From positions 448,936 through 512,935 of the forward strand of contig CALYLW010000680.1 in assembly GCA_944989445.1 (NCBI GenBank): a stretch of 64,000 nt of DNA, in the 5' to 3' direction. Shown here one piece after another: positions 11,706 through 24,835 of this stretch. A program made the position numbers and the translations under genes. Position 1 is the stretch's first letter, and each line of letters opens with the position of its first letter. The notes beneath the pieces are model-generated. The model was not told where the DNA came from and made no database searches. It saw only the letters and a list, made by a program, of their open reading frames with translations. This DNA is from Ampullaceana balthica (lineage: Eukaryota; Mollusca; Gastropoda; Lymnaeidae).

Positions 11706-13357
11706 CCCTCACAAACACCCAGAGTTGAGTCCGGGGAGAGAACCGGGTGTATCTCTGGAGCCACAGAAGCCAAGTTCCCCCTGACCCAGATCTCAGCATG
11801 GAGTAAGCGTGCGGTGATATCACGGGAGATAAGTGGCGGGGAAGAGCAGATAAATATTTGATAGGCCCCAGTGGATGATGTTATATTGCAAAGGCAGCTG
11901 ATTTTTTTCTTCTTTATTTTGGGTTGTTTTTTTTTAACATGGAAATTGAACACTCACCGAGACTTGGGACGTGTGGAGGAAATTACTCCTGGCAAACGGA
12001 GAGGTGTGACTTTTGATAAATATTGCTGGCTGGCGGTCCTGGCTGCATGTGTATGTGAATGTGTGGGTCTCATGCTATAGATGTATTTGTGGGTTCAATG
12101 GTACATACACATTAGTGGGTGAATTGGTTTATGCATATTTGGGGGGGGGGTTTTCGTGAGATGCATGTATTTGAGGATTCCCCTCTAGAGATGCCCTAGC
12201 TGGACGAATGCTATAAATGTGTTTTGGGGATGTGCTCCATATTTATTGGTGATCTGGTGATGCCATGTCGGTATTTATGGCGTCCAATGCTACATATCTA
12301 TTTAGGGGTCTTATTCTACATATGTATTTGAGGGTCCCATTCAGCATTTTTATTTTGGGCCCCTTGTTACGTATGCATCTGTAGGTACCAACTACCAAGA
12401 TGTAAGTGTATTTAAGATGCTAAACTGGGGCATCATCATAAAGTTTAATGCCGGCTACGATACAGAAGTGAGTATCTCAAAAGGCTTTTTCTAAACAGAA
12501 GCGAAATACTAACAAACTGTCAAATGTTTATGGGTAAAGAAAGATGAAAAGCATAATTAAATTAAAAGAAATAAAACACATTCATCAAATTTGAAATAAT
12601 GAAATTCACCCTCCAAAAGTTGAATTATTGTGTTTTTATCTTATCCAAAAGCTGATAACCGTGATGTATGTGCCCAAAAGTATTTCCTGTACAAATATCA
12701 TTTCCTCACATCCAAATTCTAGTGTTGGTATCGTTTTGGCGATGTCAGTAGTCGGAATCACATGCACGATTCCTAGGGACAACTAGAGGATAAACGCAGA
12801 AGACTTATTGTATTCCAATTCATACGAAATGTTTGATGTAACCCCATGTTCCAGTCGCGATTCCACGATTTCTGACGTATGGCACAAAAAACATGTTTGA
12901 GATAGATTTCAATCGATTTAACACGCTCTTGCAATAGGTGCGTCGAATTTCATTCGTTTTTGACACGTGTAGAGATAACTTGTCTTCACGCTTTCCGGTA
13001 GGTGGCGGTGCGCGGCCGTGTCATGCGCGCCAGCGTAAACACCAGGGGGGTTCATGTTTCCGAATAAGGCACCACCCCGATTTGGGGCAAAATATATTAG
13101 ATCTTGCAATGAAATGGACAAAGGGATTTATGGTAACGTGCGCTACGGCAGCGGTGGCAAACGTATGTTGCGCGTGTCACTTTAAGAACGCGAGATAATT
13201 TGGTTGCGTAGACATGACACGAACCAATACAGAAAAGTTAAGTCACAGGCAGGCCTACATGACGCCATTTAAAGCCAAAATGAAAGAAAGTATGTCTAAT
13301 GGGTACACAGGGCAAAGAGATGGCCCTTACTAATGAGAAAGATATTAAACTTGATTA
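11706..13357. other. no gene; degenerate repeats at 12060-12420
   Basis: The part from about 12060 to 12420 consists of diverged ~35-45 bp units around ATGTATTTGNGGGT and CTACATATG, probably an old decayed array. The rest shows no exon or element ends. Confidence 0.45.
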
Positions 13358-13501
13358 AAGGTCGGTCCACACATCACAAATGCTCGCTGGCATTTGCCCA
13401 AGTATCACACGAGCGCACTATAAAATACGCCAGTAAAATAGTGCGTTCGTGTGATGCTTAGGCAAATGCTCGCGAGCATTTGGGAGGTGTGGACCAACCT
13501 T
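13358..13501. mobile_element. foldback MITE with ~62-bp arms
   Basis: An almost complete hairpin. The left arm AAGGTCGGTCCACACATCAC... ends in ATCACACGAGCGCAC. It is mirrored by the right arm GTGCGTTCGTGTGATGC... ending in GGTGTGGACCAACCTT. Only about 20 bp of loop separates them. TA dinucleotides flank both ends (13356-13357 and 13502-13503), consistent with a TA target duplication as in Tc1/mariner-type MITEs. There is no coding capacity. A transcript across it would form a long hairpin RNA. Confidence 0.8.
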
Positions 13502-13508
13502 TAGTCTT

Positions 13509-13925
13509 AAATCATGATACATGTCACCCACCACATGCTTGTCACCTAGCATGAGAATGTCACCAACTACGAGAATGTCCCCAACTTTGAGAATGTCAGC
13601 AACCATGAGATCGTCACAACCCATGATATATCGCCAAATGAGATTGTCAGTCCCAATGTTCCCTTTAAGCTGCGCGGCCGCACAGCAGTTTAGGTTTACC
13701 GCGCGGCAAATTTTGTAAAATATTGCACAAAAAATGGATGCTGCGCAACTTTGCAATCGAGTTTTTTTGTTTGTTTTTTTTACTTTGCTGACGGACCAAC
13801 GAACCTTAGAGAGAACATTGATATTCACCCACCATGAGAATATAACCCATCATGATAATGTCACCCACCATGAGAATATCACCCACCATGAGAATATTAC
13901 CCACCATGAGAATGTCCCCACCCGT
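13509..13925. repeat. 18-bp minisatellite interrupted by a MITE
   Basis: Unit ATGAGAATGTCACCCACC with variants. About seven or eight units lie left of the inserted element (13509-13653) and about six lie right of it (13821-13925). The right-hand units are more uniform. Confidence 0.8.
13654..13820 (+). mobile_element. MITE (CAATGTTCCCTCTAAG family), copy 1
   Basis: Ends CAATGTTCCCTTTAAG and CTTAGAGAGAACATTG are inverted repeats. The interior has GCGCGGCCGC and TTTACCGCGCGGCAAATTTT blocks and CCAACGAACC near the right end, shared with copies at 14483-14851 and 28605-28794. It lies within an 18-bp tandem array. I do not see a clean target duplication, perhaps because array units on both sides have changed. 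Confidence 0.75.
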
Positions 13926-14482
13926 AGTAGATCACCTGTCATCAACTTATACTTCACATCACCATCAACTTGTCCAAACACCAGCCCCGTGATGACCTGT
14001 GCGACATCCAGCAGCCCACGGCTGTCGACAGTCTCAGCGTCCGCTTCAACCCCCGCCCTTCCCCCCCCCCGGTAACCCCGGAGGTCCACTCTTGCTAAAG
14101 GTCTGAGCGCGGGAACCCTCCAGAGGAAGCGACTAAATTGGTCTGCCGCATCGCTTTTAGTTTTATTGTTAGCCGACGTCAGTTCTTGTTAGCAGGACAT
14201 ATTTATACAGGGGGAAAAATTTATACAGGGGGAAAAAAACGATCTCGGCTTTTTGATGGCATTCAACCAGGATTTGGTTATCTGCTGGCCTAGGCCTTGT
14301 TTCAAGAGACGAATATTACAACACTATTGCCCACCTTAAAAACGTTATTTAAAGAGAAAATATCTACCATTAGAGCTGCGTAGGCTTCTTATCCTTAAAG
14401 TTAGCGTTAATGTGTAGTTCTCCCTATTCTTTAGTCCACTCTTAATAATAATATTCTCTATCATTTGCATTGAACTTCTGAC
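13926..14482. other. no gene seen
   Basis: A C-rich tract near 14050-14070 and otherwise unremarkable sequence. No exon supported. Confidence 0.45.
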
Positions 14483-14851
14483 CAATGTCCAATTAATGCA
14501 GCTATCTGACGAACGTCGCGAAGTTTAGAATTACCGCGCAGAAAATTTTGATAAGGCCTACATAATATCTCTGTTTGTGGGGTGTAAAATTGTATGCTGT
14601 TCATCTTTGCACACGGCTTTGTTATTTTGCACATAGACCAACGAACCACAGAGCAGTGCTTCTCAAAGTGGTGGTCCGCGGACCGGTGCCGGTCCGTGGG
14701 CCAGCCGTTGCAGAAGTTACCAAGAAAGGACATTTCGCTTACCACGTCAGTACAGGGAAAATAGTTCAACGGTCCTTAGTGCAATGGAAAAAATTCCTGC
14801 CGGTCCGCAATACTAAAAAGTTTGAGAAGCACTGCCCTAGAGGGTACATTG
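14483..14851 (+). mobile_element. MITE (CAATGTTCCCTCTAAG family), copy 2, split
   Basis: A degenerate copy starting at CAATGTCC and carrying TTTAGAATTACCGCGCAG and AGACCAACGAACC. Its right end (CTAGAGGGTACATTG) appears only after a 181-bp second MITE that inserted inside its terminal repeat. The order of events is therefore readable: this element first, the inserted one later. Confidence 0.7.
14654..14834 (-). mobile_element. hAT-like MITE (CAGTGCTTCTCAAA family), copy 1
   Basis: Ends CAGTGCTTCTCAAA and TTTGAGAAGCACTG. The interior is GC-rich, with GGTCCGCGGACCGG near the left end. It is flanked by an imperfect 8-bp duplication (CCACAGAG / CCCTAGAG, 6 of 8). The reverse complement of the same element is at 44828-45017. 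The 8-bp duplication and end sequence fit the hAT superfamily. It has no coding capacity. Confidence 0.8.
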
Positions 14852-15452
14852 CCTTCTTGACATCGTGTAAAATAAAAAGTTCGAACGCTATAAGACGTCA
14901 TTTGTATTTGAACAAATGAAGAAATCTTTTAGTTATTCCAGCAACTTATAAACTAATCATCTTGCCGTTCATTTAAAGATTGTTGGATTGAAAATATTTG
15001 TTTGTGTTGATATTGTGTGAAAGAGTTCAAGGTTGCAGTCTTATGTGTGCCAGTATTTTTAGACCACCGTGGCATTTTTTAATGTAAATGTCAAGCGCTT
15101 CACGAGGGAACAAGCGAAAATAAAACAATTTTTTTGTTGATACTTGGATTTTCAGTGAGTCCTTTGACAACACTATTGCAACTGTGTCCCCATCTGAGTC
15201 TCTATTCACGTCCTTTCCAGACTATCGGTCATTTAACAGCCCTGTAATTCAGTTCTTAGCAAATTGTTGTCTTTTTTTCAATTGAAGCAAAATAGTGTGT
15301 GTATTTTTGTGATTTGAGGAAAAGCGAGTGGGGAGGGGGGATAATTCCAAAGCATCAATATACTTTTTAGACATTACAATATGAGAGACTGATGAATTAA
15401 TAAAAATAGATGGTGTGGGGGGGGGGAATTGATATAATAAATATTTAAATAA

Positions 15453-15455
<3 letters not shown>
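14852..15455. other. no gene seen
   Basis: AT-rich, with short G runs at 15333 and 15417-15426. Nothing supported. Confidence 0.5.

Positions 15456-15533
<78 letters not shown>
15456..15533. repeat. (TA)n microsatellite
   Basis: Nearly pure TA dinucleotide tract of about 78 bp with one AA interruption. Confidence 0.95.
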
Positions 15534-15538
<5 letters not shown>

Positions 15539-15671
15539 CATAGGGAGATAGAGAAAAAGAGAGAGGGGGGGGAAAGAGAGAGTCGGATTGAGATATATAG
15601 AGTGAACGAAAAATCAGTAGTAAGGGCATGGAGTCAGAGAGAAAGGGAACAAAAAATGATTCTCTAGAAAT

Positions 15672-16858
<1,187 letters not shown>

Positions 16859-17166
16859 ATCTAGTGAGGGTGAGGTTTTCATTGTACAACTTCAACATTT
16901 CCATCTAGTGAGGGTGAGGTTTTCATTGTACAACTTCAACATTTCCATCTAGTGAGGGTGAGGTTTTCATTGTACAACTTCAACATTTCCATCTAGTGAG
17001 GGTGAGGTTTTCATTGTACAACTTCAACATTTCCACCTAGTGAGTGTGAGGTTTTCATTGTACAACTTCAACATTTCCACCTAGTGAGTGTGAGGTTTTC
17101 ATTGTACAACTTCAACATTTCCACCTAGTGAGGGTGAGGCTTTCATTGTACAACTTCAACATTTCT
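16859..17166. repeat. 44-bp minisatellite, 7 copies
   Basis: Unit TCTAGTGAGGGTGAGGTTTT followed by CATTGTACAACTTCAACATT and TCCA. The first four copies are near-identical. The later ones carry AGTGAGTGTG or ACCTAG variants. The length matches exactly seven units. Confidence 0.9.
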
Positions 17167-18821
17167 AATCTCATTTAGCTGAAATCAACTTCATATCCAT
17201 CAAAACCACATGATGCTGTGAGTTTTTAGTTTCCAGACTTATTTGTATCACTGCTAGAGACAGACACAAAAACGTAATTACTTGTTTGTTGTAAACCAAA
17301 TAAGAAGACCCAGAAGGCCATCGGCGCTAATGACGTCAGCACTAGATAAGCTGCTCAGAAAGCCACAAAGCTACCGTCTTAGTTATAAAGATAGCGGTGG
17401 TCGTGGCGGGGAGGGGCGAGGATGATATAAAAAACCAGATAGCACCTCCAGGACCTCCAATTTCCACCTAGACTCAGACAAGTGGTAAAGATAGTTTTAA
17501 CTTTATGGTCGGGGGACCGGGAGCGATAAAACACGATCCGTGATATCTATCCAGAGGAGTACTTCTAATGGAGGGCCGAAGGAATACAAAATTGGTAATA
17601 ACCCGAGCGTATAAAAGTAAGCGACATAGGTTGAACAGTGACATTTTATTGAAGTGAGTCGATGTGCAGTATTGATTTCGAACAATCTACCTTGATTAAG
17701 TCGTTTTAGCAGATATCAGAATTCGTGCTCGTTCTCATTCGGTGTGAGCGACTTAGACTGAAATTGATAGATTGCCATGTTCAGTTTCACGTTTACTTTG
17801 TTGTAGTAGTACATTACAGTGCATAGGGGCAGCGAAGTAGAGTAAACAATGACTTTATAACAACAAGATTATTACCAAGGAGGCTTCAGAATAATGAAGA
17901 GGTTTATCCATTAAATAAAGTAGGCTGACGAGACGCCACTTATGTCCATACCGTAATGTGTACAAATGAATGATGTGATACAAATGAATACTTTGATACA
18001 CATGACGGTTGTGATACACATGAATGTTGTAAGAGTCATGAATTTGTGTTTGATTTAATTGTTTTTTTTTGGTAGTTTGTTTTTGGTGTTTTTTTTTCTT
18101 CTTTTTTTTTCTTTCTTTTTTTTCCCTGTGTGTATTTTAAAGATTTGCTAGCTAGAGTTTGTTTCGCCCACACCCTGACTGATGTCTTTCAAATACCGTT
18201 ATATGATTCTATCATCACGTAAGAATTTCCAACATGAAAACATAACCCACCGTTGTACGTGATTATATAAACACATTTCTACATCTTTGGCTGGGATTAA
18301 AATTGGTTTCTTATTTGAAGTCGAGTGTTATCAGATAATGGATAAAACAATCCAGATATTCCATCCACCTTATGAAACGTTAATTTTCAGGGCTTTCAGA
18401 GATGTAAGCCTTTACCTGGCTACGAACGGCCGATAAGATGCTGAGCTCACTAGATGACGTGTCGGGTGTTTCAATACCGAGTGGGTGAAAAAAAAACTTG
18501 ATGGCCCATTAGAGGTAACGCGTACGCCAGTTATTTGGTTAGATTTGGCAGTTAAATTGAATTCGTAACATGTTGGTTTATTCAGACGTGAGATTGATTT
18601 TGTCTATCTGAAAAATGTAGAAATAATCTCTGGCACTTGTTGCAAATGCTCTCTACGTCATCGGTCGCATCTACAACGAAGGTTCGTATTAATCAAATCA
18701 AAAGTTACAATGAAAAAGTTGTTTAAAACAAATATACTTTTTAATGTTTAAGAAATCGAACATTGCTTATTATAGCCCTGCTAAAAGTATAATGGATTTT
18801 TAATTATTTAATAAAAAACAT
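17167..18821. other. no gene seen
   Basis: Contains a T-rich tract (18061-18125) and short direct repeats near 17965-18030 (TGATACACATGA-like). No coding exon supported. Confidence 0.5.
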
Positions 18822-19259
18822 TAGGGCTTGAGAAATTAACGACTAATTAAGCGATTAATATTTCAAAATTGTAATCGATTAAAATTAATTTAATCGATTA
18901 AAATTTAAGAAAAATTTTATGAGATTTATTTTTCAATTTATAAATTATTATATATTTTTTGTTGCACACTTTTCCCTCGTATTATTATTATTTATTTAGA
19001 CGTGCATGCGTAAACAAAACGGTTTTTATTCCTTGTTTCTTGCATAGCAGAACGAATTTGCTATGTTACGTCAAAAAACTTGGGAGCCATGGAATTACCG
19101 CAACCGAACCGATTTCGCGAAATAATGAATCGCGACTTAAGTGTGTTAACGGGATCTAAATATGCGTTGTATAAAATATAATTAATCGTTCATTAATCGA
19201 TTAATCGGTTATTTTTTACAGATTAATTGCACACATTTTTTTAATCATTACCGGCCCTA
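18822..19259. mobile_element. hAT-like element with ATCGATTAA-rich ends
   Basis: Starts TAGGGCTTGAGAAATTAACG and ends TTAATCATTACCGGCCCTA, with many ATCGATTAA words near both ends. TAGGGC...GCCCTA ends with TTAATCGATTAA subterminal repeats resemble hAT-type non-autonomous elements. Flanks AAAAACAT and AAAAAATA are similar but not a clean 8-bp duplication. The interior has no transposase frame. Confidence 0.55.
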
Positions 19260-19429
19260 AAAAAATACAAACACACATTTTGCTCGATTTGAAACTGGTG
19301 CATTTTTTTTACACGCTTTTATTTAAGTCACAATGTTTGTATGTTGTATCCATCCACCCTTCCTTCCACCCTTCCTTCAAAACTTGAAACGTAAAATTAT
19401 ACCACTTCTGATGGTCCTAGAGATCTAAA

Positions 19430-19560
19430 AATTTTTACCCCAGATAGATCTTGGATGACAATGCATTGTATCAAAATTTCAGATCGATCGAATGTACCGT
19501 ATTGAAATTATTGCACTTTTAATTTTTAGTTTTTGTCTATATAAAATATTATCACTTGCG
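19430..19560 (-). repeat. dispersed 0.5 kb repeat, fragment
   Basis: Contains the shared block ATTGTATCAAAATTTCAG plus ATCGATCGAATGTACCGTA and then a TTTTAGTTTTTGTCTATATA tail, as in the copies at 7.14 and 37.97 kb. Only the central part of the unit is recognisable. Confidence 0.6.
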
Positions 19561-21234
19561 TCAATGAACCATGCCTCAATTCGCCCTAGAGGGATACAAT
19601 TATTATAACTTTAAAAAGTACTATCAACATCAAGTCTTGCTGGCCGAAATATAAGCGTGATCGATTACCGACATGGGGGTAAGAGGTTCAATTTTCAGTT
19701 AGTGGAAAATGTTTTTTTTGTATATATATATTTAGTGCAATTTCTATATGTAAATAAAAGCGTGTCCTTTTAAAAAAAAGATTTTTTTTACATTTAACTT
19801 ATTTGTCTTTACTCAAAAAATCCAGATTAATTGCTTATTTTAAATTTAAAATAGGCGAATAAATTTTAAGCATCAATGCACACCAATAATTCAACTGAAC
19901 ACTATGAATGGGAAATGAAAGCAGGTTTTATCAAGCACAAAAAAAAATATATTTCTAGGGAAACAATAGAAAATGTTGATATCAATCATGTTTCTTTTCT
20001 TGAATTGATATACTGTAAAGTCGTTTAAAATGTTTCAGAAACTGAAGTTAATTTAACAGACCGAGAAAAGGTAATACACAGTGGCGTGTGCAATCAACTC
20101 ATTTCATGATGACGCAGAGAGTTCTAGAAACCCATCAGTCTTTTAGTCCATGATGATCATCGCGATGTTATACGTTGCGACAAGACTAGCGACAGACTGC
20201 GAAGAACGGAGCCAACTTCCAAGTTATCAGCGACTTGTCACAGTCGGTAACACTCAAATCAAAGATCGCTATCTGCATGATTATACCGACCCGCCGCCAT
20301 CAAGTCAAGAGCGGTGTTATACTACAACTTGTTTAACAAATAACTTGTAGTTTTCTGAAGATGATGTTTTGTGGCTGGGTGATCAAAGTGAGCGATACAC
20401 AGTGTTGCCCATGACTCCATCATTTTATTACTCCACAACTTTTTCCAAAGTTTTCCAACTTCACATATGGTAAATGTCGCCAAGAAATTTCTTTGTAGCG
20501 CCCCTTCTTTATCTTTAAAAACCTTAATAAGTAACGTTAAAACAAGTGAAAGTCATATTTGTGAACTTCCGTTATCCCATCTCTATAGATCACTTTCACA
20601 GTCGAGTCTAAAGACTGTTGGCTTTCAATTTTTTTTAAAAAAAAGGCTTTATTCCCTATCACCGTCCTATTCTGTTACGATGATCCACAACACCAGAAAT
20701 TAAAGATACGATAATTGCATTTCTTGGACTCACCAATAAACAGCTTAACACCGACGGCCTCCGTGTCAAGAGTGTGAACTCCGTGTCAAGAATGTAAACT
20801 CCGTGTCAAGAGTGTAAGGCAAACGTTATTAAACTCTTTAAATTTTCCATTGTATCCAAGGATATGTTTGAAAGAAGATGAAATTCGAAAAGAACAAACA
20901 AATAGAAGATAACTTATCTTTACGTTTAAATTTCATAAATTTTTTTTTCTCTTGGCGAATTTCATTGGGCTCATCGTCGAATCGTTTTTATTTATGACCT
21001 TTAAAGCGGGCGAGTTAGGTCTGTTAAAGAAACGTTTACACTTTTTATCGCTTCAAATAATTACTAGCATTCTGTGAAATGTTTCACCTTACTTACTCTA
21101 TTAAACGCTTATTTTTTAATAAATCTTTACTTTGGAAAACGGTGCCCTGTGTGGCATTGTTAGGCTAAGGTTTGCCACTGGCCGACACACATAGAATGTG
21201 ACATGACTACAACTTTACACACCCGAAATAATGA
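19561..21234. other. no gene seen
   Basis: AT-rich. A 20-bp unit (CCGTGTCAAGAGTGTGAACT) is repeated three times near 20759-20818. Otherwise nothing supported. Confidence 0.5.
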
Positions 21235-21404
21235 TGACCCCCTTTCCCGTCCATGTCGACTATGGGGCAGTGAAGTAGCGTTCACAAGTTTTATTTAGCC
21301 ACCACTAACGTGCAAGGGATTGGGTGGCTAGCCATGAAGCCCGTGACTCTCTTCTGCCTCGGTTCGACAGTCCAGCGCGCTACCGCTAGACCACCGCGGC
21401 CCGC
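21235..21404 (-). mobile_element. tRNA-derived SINE (type 3)
   Basis: Reading the minus strand from about 21404, the head is GGCCGCGGTGGTCTAGCGGT followed by AGCGCGCTGGACTG, a tRNA-like A box. A degraded B-box region (GTCACGGGCTTCATGG) follows, then a body. The head resembles the type 1 SINE but the body differs. The left boundary is uncertain. Confidence 0.6.
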
Positions 21405-21591
21405 AAAATAATCCTTTGAGATTAGATTAGATTTACTCCAGTATTTATATTCTTCTTTTACCTGGACCAGTTCTAATTAAATATCCATACCCGACTTCAC
21501 TCTTAATGTGGAGCTTAAGATCTGATTTTTCACTTTCCTCAGTGCAATGTCTAAAATGTTCCTCAAAGCTATCTGTTATTGTGAGGGCTTC

Positions 21592-22131
21592 GATACATTC
21601 GGAGTACCCCTAGTGGTCTATCGCAGGCATTCCGACAACTAGAATGATACATTCGGAGTACCCCTAGTGGTCCATCGCAGGCATTCCGACAACTAGAATG
21701 ATACATTCGGAGTACCCCTAGTGGTCCATCGCAGGCATTCCGACAACTAGAATGATACATTCGGAGTACCCCTAGTGGTCCATCGCAGGCATTCCGACAA
21801 CTAGAATGATACATTCGGAGTACCCCTAGTGGTCCATCGCAAGCATTCCGACAACTAGAATGATACATTCGGAGTACCCCTAGTGGTCCATCGCAGGCAT
21901 TCCGACAACTAGAATGATACATTCGGAGTACCCCTAGTGGTCCATCGCAGGCATTCCGACAACTAGAATGATACATTCGGAGTACCCCTAGTGGTCCATC
22001 GCAAGCATTCCGACAACTAGAATGATACATTCGGAGTACCCCTAGTGGTCCATCGCAAGCATTCCGACAACTAGAATGATACATTCGGAGTACCCCTAGT
22101 GGTCCATCGCAGGCATTCCGACCACTAGAAT
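21592..22131. repeat. 54-bp minisatellite, 10 copies
   Basis: Exactly ten 54-bp units: GATACATTCGGAGTACCCCT, AGTGGTCCATCGCAGGCATT, CCGACAACTAGAAT. Copies are almost identical, with GCAAGC variants in three or four units. Because 54 is a multiple of three the minus strand is open for 225 codons (18-residue repeats), but nothing suggests a real protein. Confidence 0.95.
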
Positions 22132-24059
22132 GAGCAGGAAAGTGTAGGACAAGTGGCAGGGATGGAGAAGATAACCATGAAAAGAATAAGTTGGCCATAG
22201 GGCAGTGCCCTCCCTTGGTCCGGGGATGTGATGGTAATGAGCTCATCCCTACTTCCGGTCCACAAGATTGGTCAATCCAGGGGGAAGTAATTTGACGAAA
22301 TGCAACTAGTCAACGATATTGGATCAAGCCTAAACGAGTGTGGCTGTGAAGTGTAGATTGGAATGTAGGCGTTTTGTGTGAGTGTTACGTGATAAAGTGG
22401 ATGTTTGTGTTGTGCTGTGGAGGTAACTGACTATAAGGGCCGTGTTGCATGGCTAAATAATAAAGTGTGTTAAAAGTTTGTGGCTTGGTCTATTGTCATT
22501 AAAATGTGCTGTTAACTGTCTACCTAGCCAGACAAGATTAATTGTTGTTACGTTCAACTTGTTAAATATTTATTCTCTATTACCATTATGTACTGCAATT
22601 GGAAACATATAATTTATATACCCTGGTGCATTTATTCTGAGTTAATTTACTGCTGCACATCATTACAAATAATATAGAATTTTAAACTAAAAGTTGTAAC
22701 CGTTAACCATGCTATATGTTTTTCGCATTACTATTTATTAAGTATTCATCTTTTTTTCTCCATTTTAGACGTTTGGAACTGTAAACAAAACACAAAAGTA
22801 TATATGAAAATTGCGACACAGGAAATAATAGAGGAAAACGCGATCTCAAACTTACGATACCAAAGAACACAAACAAAAACATTTATGAATGACTTATCCT
22901 GAATTCAACCCAAAATTGTTTTTAAGACACACAAAAACATCAAGATGTACGGCATCAGTTAGGTCAACTAACAGAGACAGCAGTTAATCAGTACCAATAA
23001 CTTCTATTTTTGGTGTAGAGGTTAATTGATGTGGAACTCAAACTCAAATAATACAATTAGGCAATCAATCTCTATGCTCAAAAAACCGCGCACGCTAATT
23101 CAGACGAAGCTCGGAAAGCAAGGTAAGGAAATATGCTCCATGTAACTTTAGTGATTACACTCAACATAAGGACAAAGTAATGGGGGTGAGACTGCAATCA
23201 GGCTTTTAAATAGGTAAATGTATGATATAAAAAACAGGGTATTAGTAGGCCTGACAGGACGTAACACAACAGCGAACGTTTGGGCAAAGAGCCTTCCTCA
23301 ACGGACAAATAGTACACAAATGAAACGAATAAAACAAAATAATTTTAAAAAAACACTTTGTTGCGGTGAAATCCAAGTAGTCGAGTAGAGATGGACAGAA
23401 TATACTGAAAGTTCGTTCAGGGCATACGCTTACAGTAATGTCATAGAATAGTTGACGGTAAATTCGGTTAAAAAGACAGAATGGAAAGTATCCATCATAG
23501 CCTTGCTCGCCAACTCAGTCAGATATTTCGTCAACTATTCTTCTGTGTGTTTACTTACAAGATCAATAGTAATATTGAAAGAAGAACTATTCCAGACGTG
23601 AATTTCTGTGTCAAAATCAACCAAATTTACACGTTTTTTCTTTTTTTTCACCCCTTCATTTAATGAACTTTCTCAGCATGATAGTTTGAGGACCCCTGGC
23701 TTAGATGGCAATCTATGAAAGCTGTGATCCCACAAAGACAGCCGCCGCCTTATAAAAAAAATAAAAAATAAAAAAGAGTGAGTGCATCTCCAAGACCAGG
23801 TTATCGCGTGTCTGAGATTGTGTTAGCGCCAGACAAGGGATTACAGGAGGTGGCGAATATTGACAGAAAGAGGAAACGTTTTAAAAACAAATAAATTGTT
23901 TACTTCCGAAACACCACGTCAGAAGTAAAATGGAAAAGAAATATTTTAGGCGGTTGGAACATGAATTATCGCGATATATTATCTTTAAGGCTCTAGACAT
24001 ACCATCGGCTCACTAGGACCAATGTCTTGTGTATCGGTATATTCATTTATGATAAGGAC
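22132..24059. other. no gene seen
   Basis: AT-rich sequence without a recognisable exon or element. A few short hAT-like words occur near 23672-23700, but no paired end is found. Confidence 0.45.
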
Positions 24060-24835
24060 TCAGACGCAGTAAGTATACACATAACTGCACAAAGTAACAG
24101 ACGAAGTAAGTATACACATAACTGCACAAAGTAACAGACGAAGTAAGTATACACATAACTGCACAAAGTAACAGACGAAGTAAGTATGCACAGAACTGAA
24201 ACAAAAGTAACAGACGCAGTAAGTATGCACAGAACTGAAACAAAAGTAACAGACGCAGTAAGTATGCAAGGAACTGAAACAAAAGTAACAGACGCAGTAA
24301 GTATGCACAGAACTGAAACAAAAGTAACAGACGCAGTAAGTATGAACAGAACTGAAACAAAAGTAACAGACGCAGTAAGTATGCAAGGAACTGAAACAAA
24401 AGTAACAGACGCAGTAAGTATGCACAGAACTGAAACAAAAGTAACAGACGCAGTAAGTATGCACAGAACTGAAACAAAAGTAACAGACGCAGTAAGTATG
24501 CACAGAACTAAAACAAAAGTAACAGAGGCAGAAAGTATGCACATAACTGAAACAAAAGTAACAGACGCAGTAAGTATGCACAGAACTGAAACAAAAGTAA
24601 CAGACGCAGTAAGTATGAACAGAACTGAAACAAAAGTAACAGACGCAGTAAGTATGCACAGAACTGAAACAAAAGTAACAGACGCAGTAAGTATGCACAG
24701 AACTGAAACAAAAGTAACAGACGCAGTAAGTATGCACAGAACTGAAACAAAAGTAACAGACGCAGTAAGTATGCACAGAACTGAAATAAAAGTAACAGAC
24801 GCAGTAAGTATGCACAGTACTGCACAAAGTAACAA
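24060..24835. repeat. 39-bp minisatellite with 37-bp edge units
   Basis: About 16 units of GTAACAGACGCAGTAAGTAT followed by GCACAGAACTGAAACAAAA (39 bp). At the left edge there are three or four shorter units (ACATAACTGCACAAAGTAAC...GAAGTAAGTATAC). The first units share CGAAG instead of CGCAG. The array is open in several frames on both strands because the unit is 13 codons and contains no stop in those frames. Confidence 0.95.

Noticed and set aside
15249..15629. 126-residue minus-strand ORF with (YI)n
   Set aside because: Translation of the TA microsatellite.
21569..22246. 225-residue minus-strand ORF with 18-residue repeats
   Set aside because: Product of the 54-bp tandem unit being a multiple of three; no signal peptide, splice sites or family.
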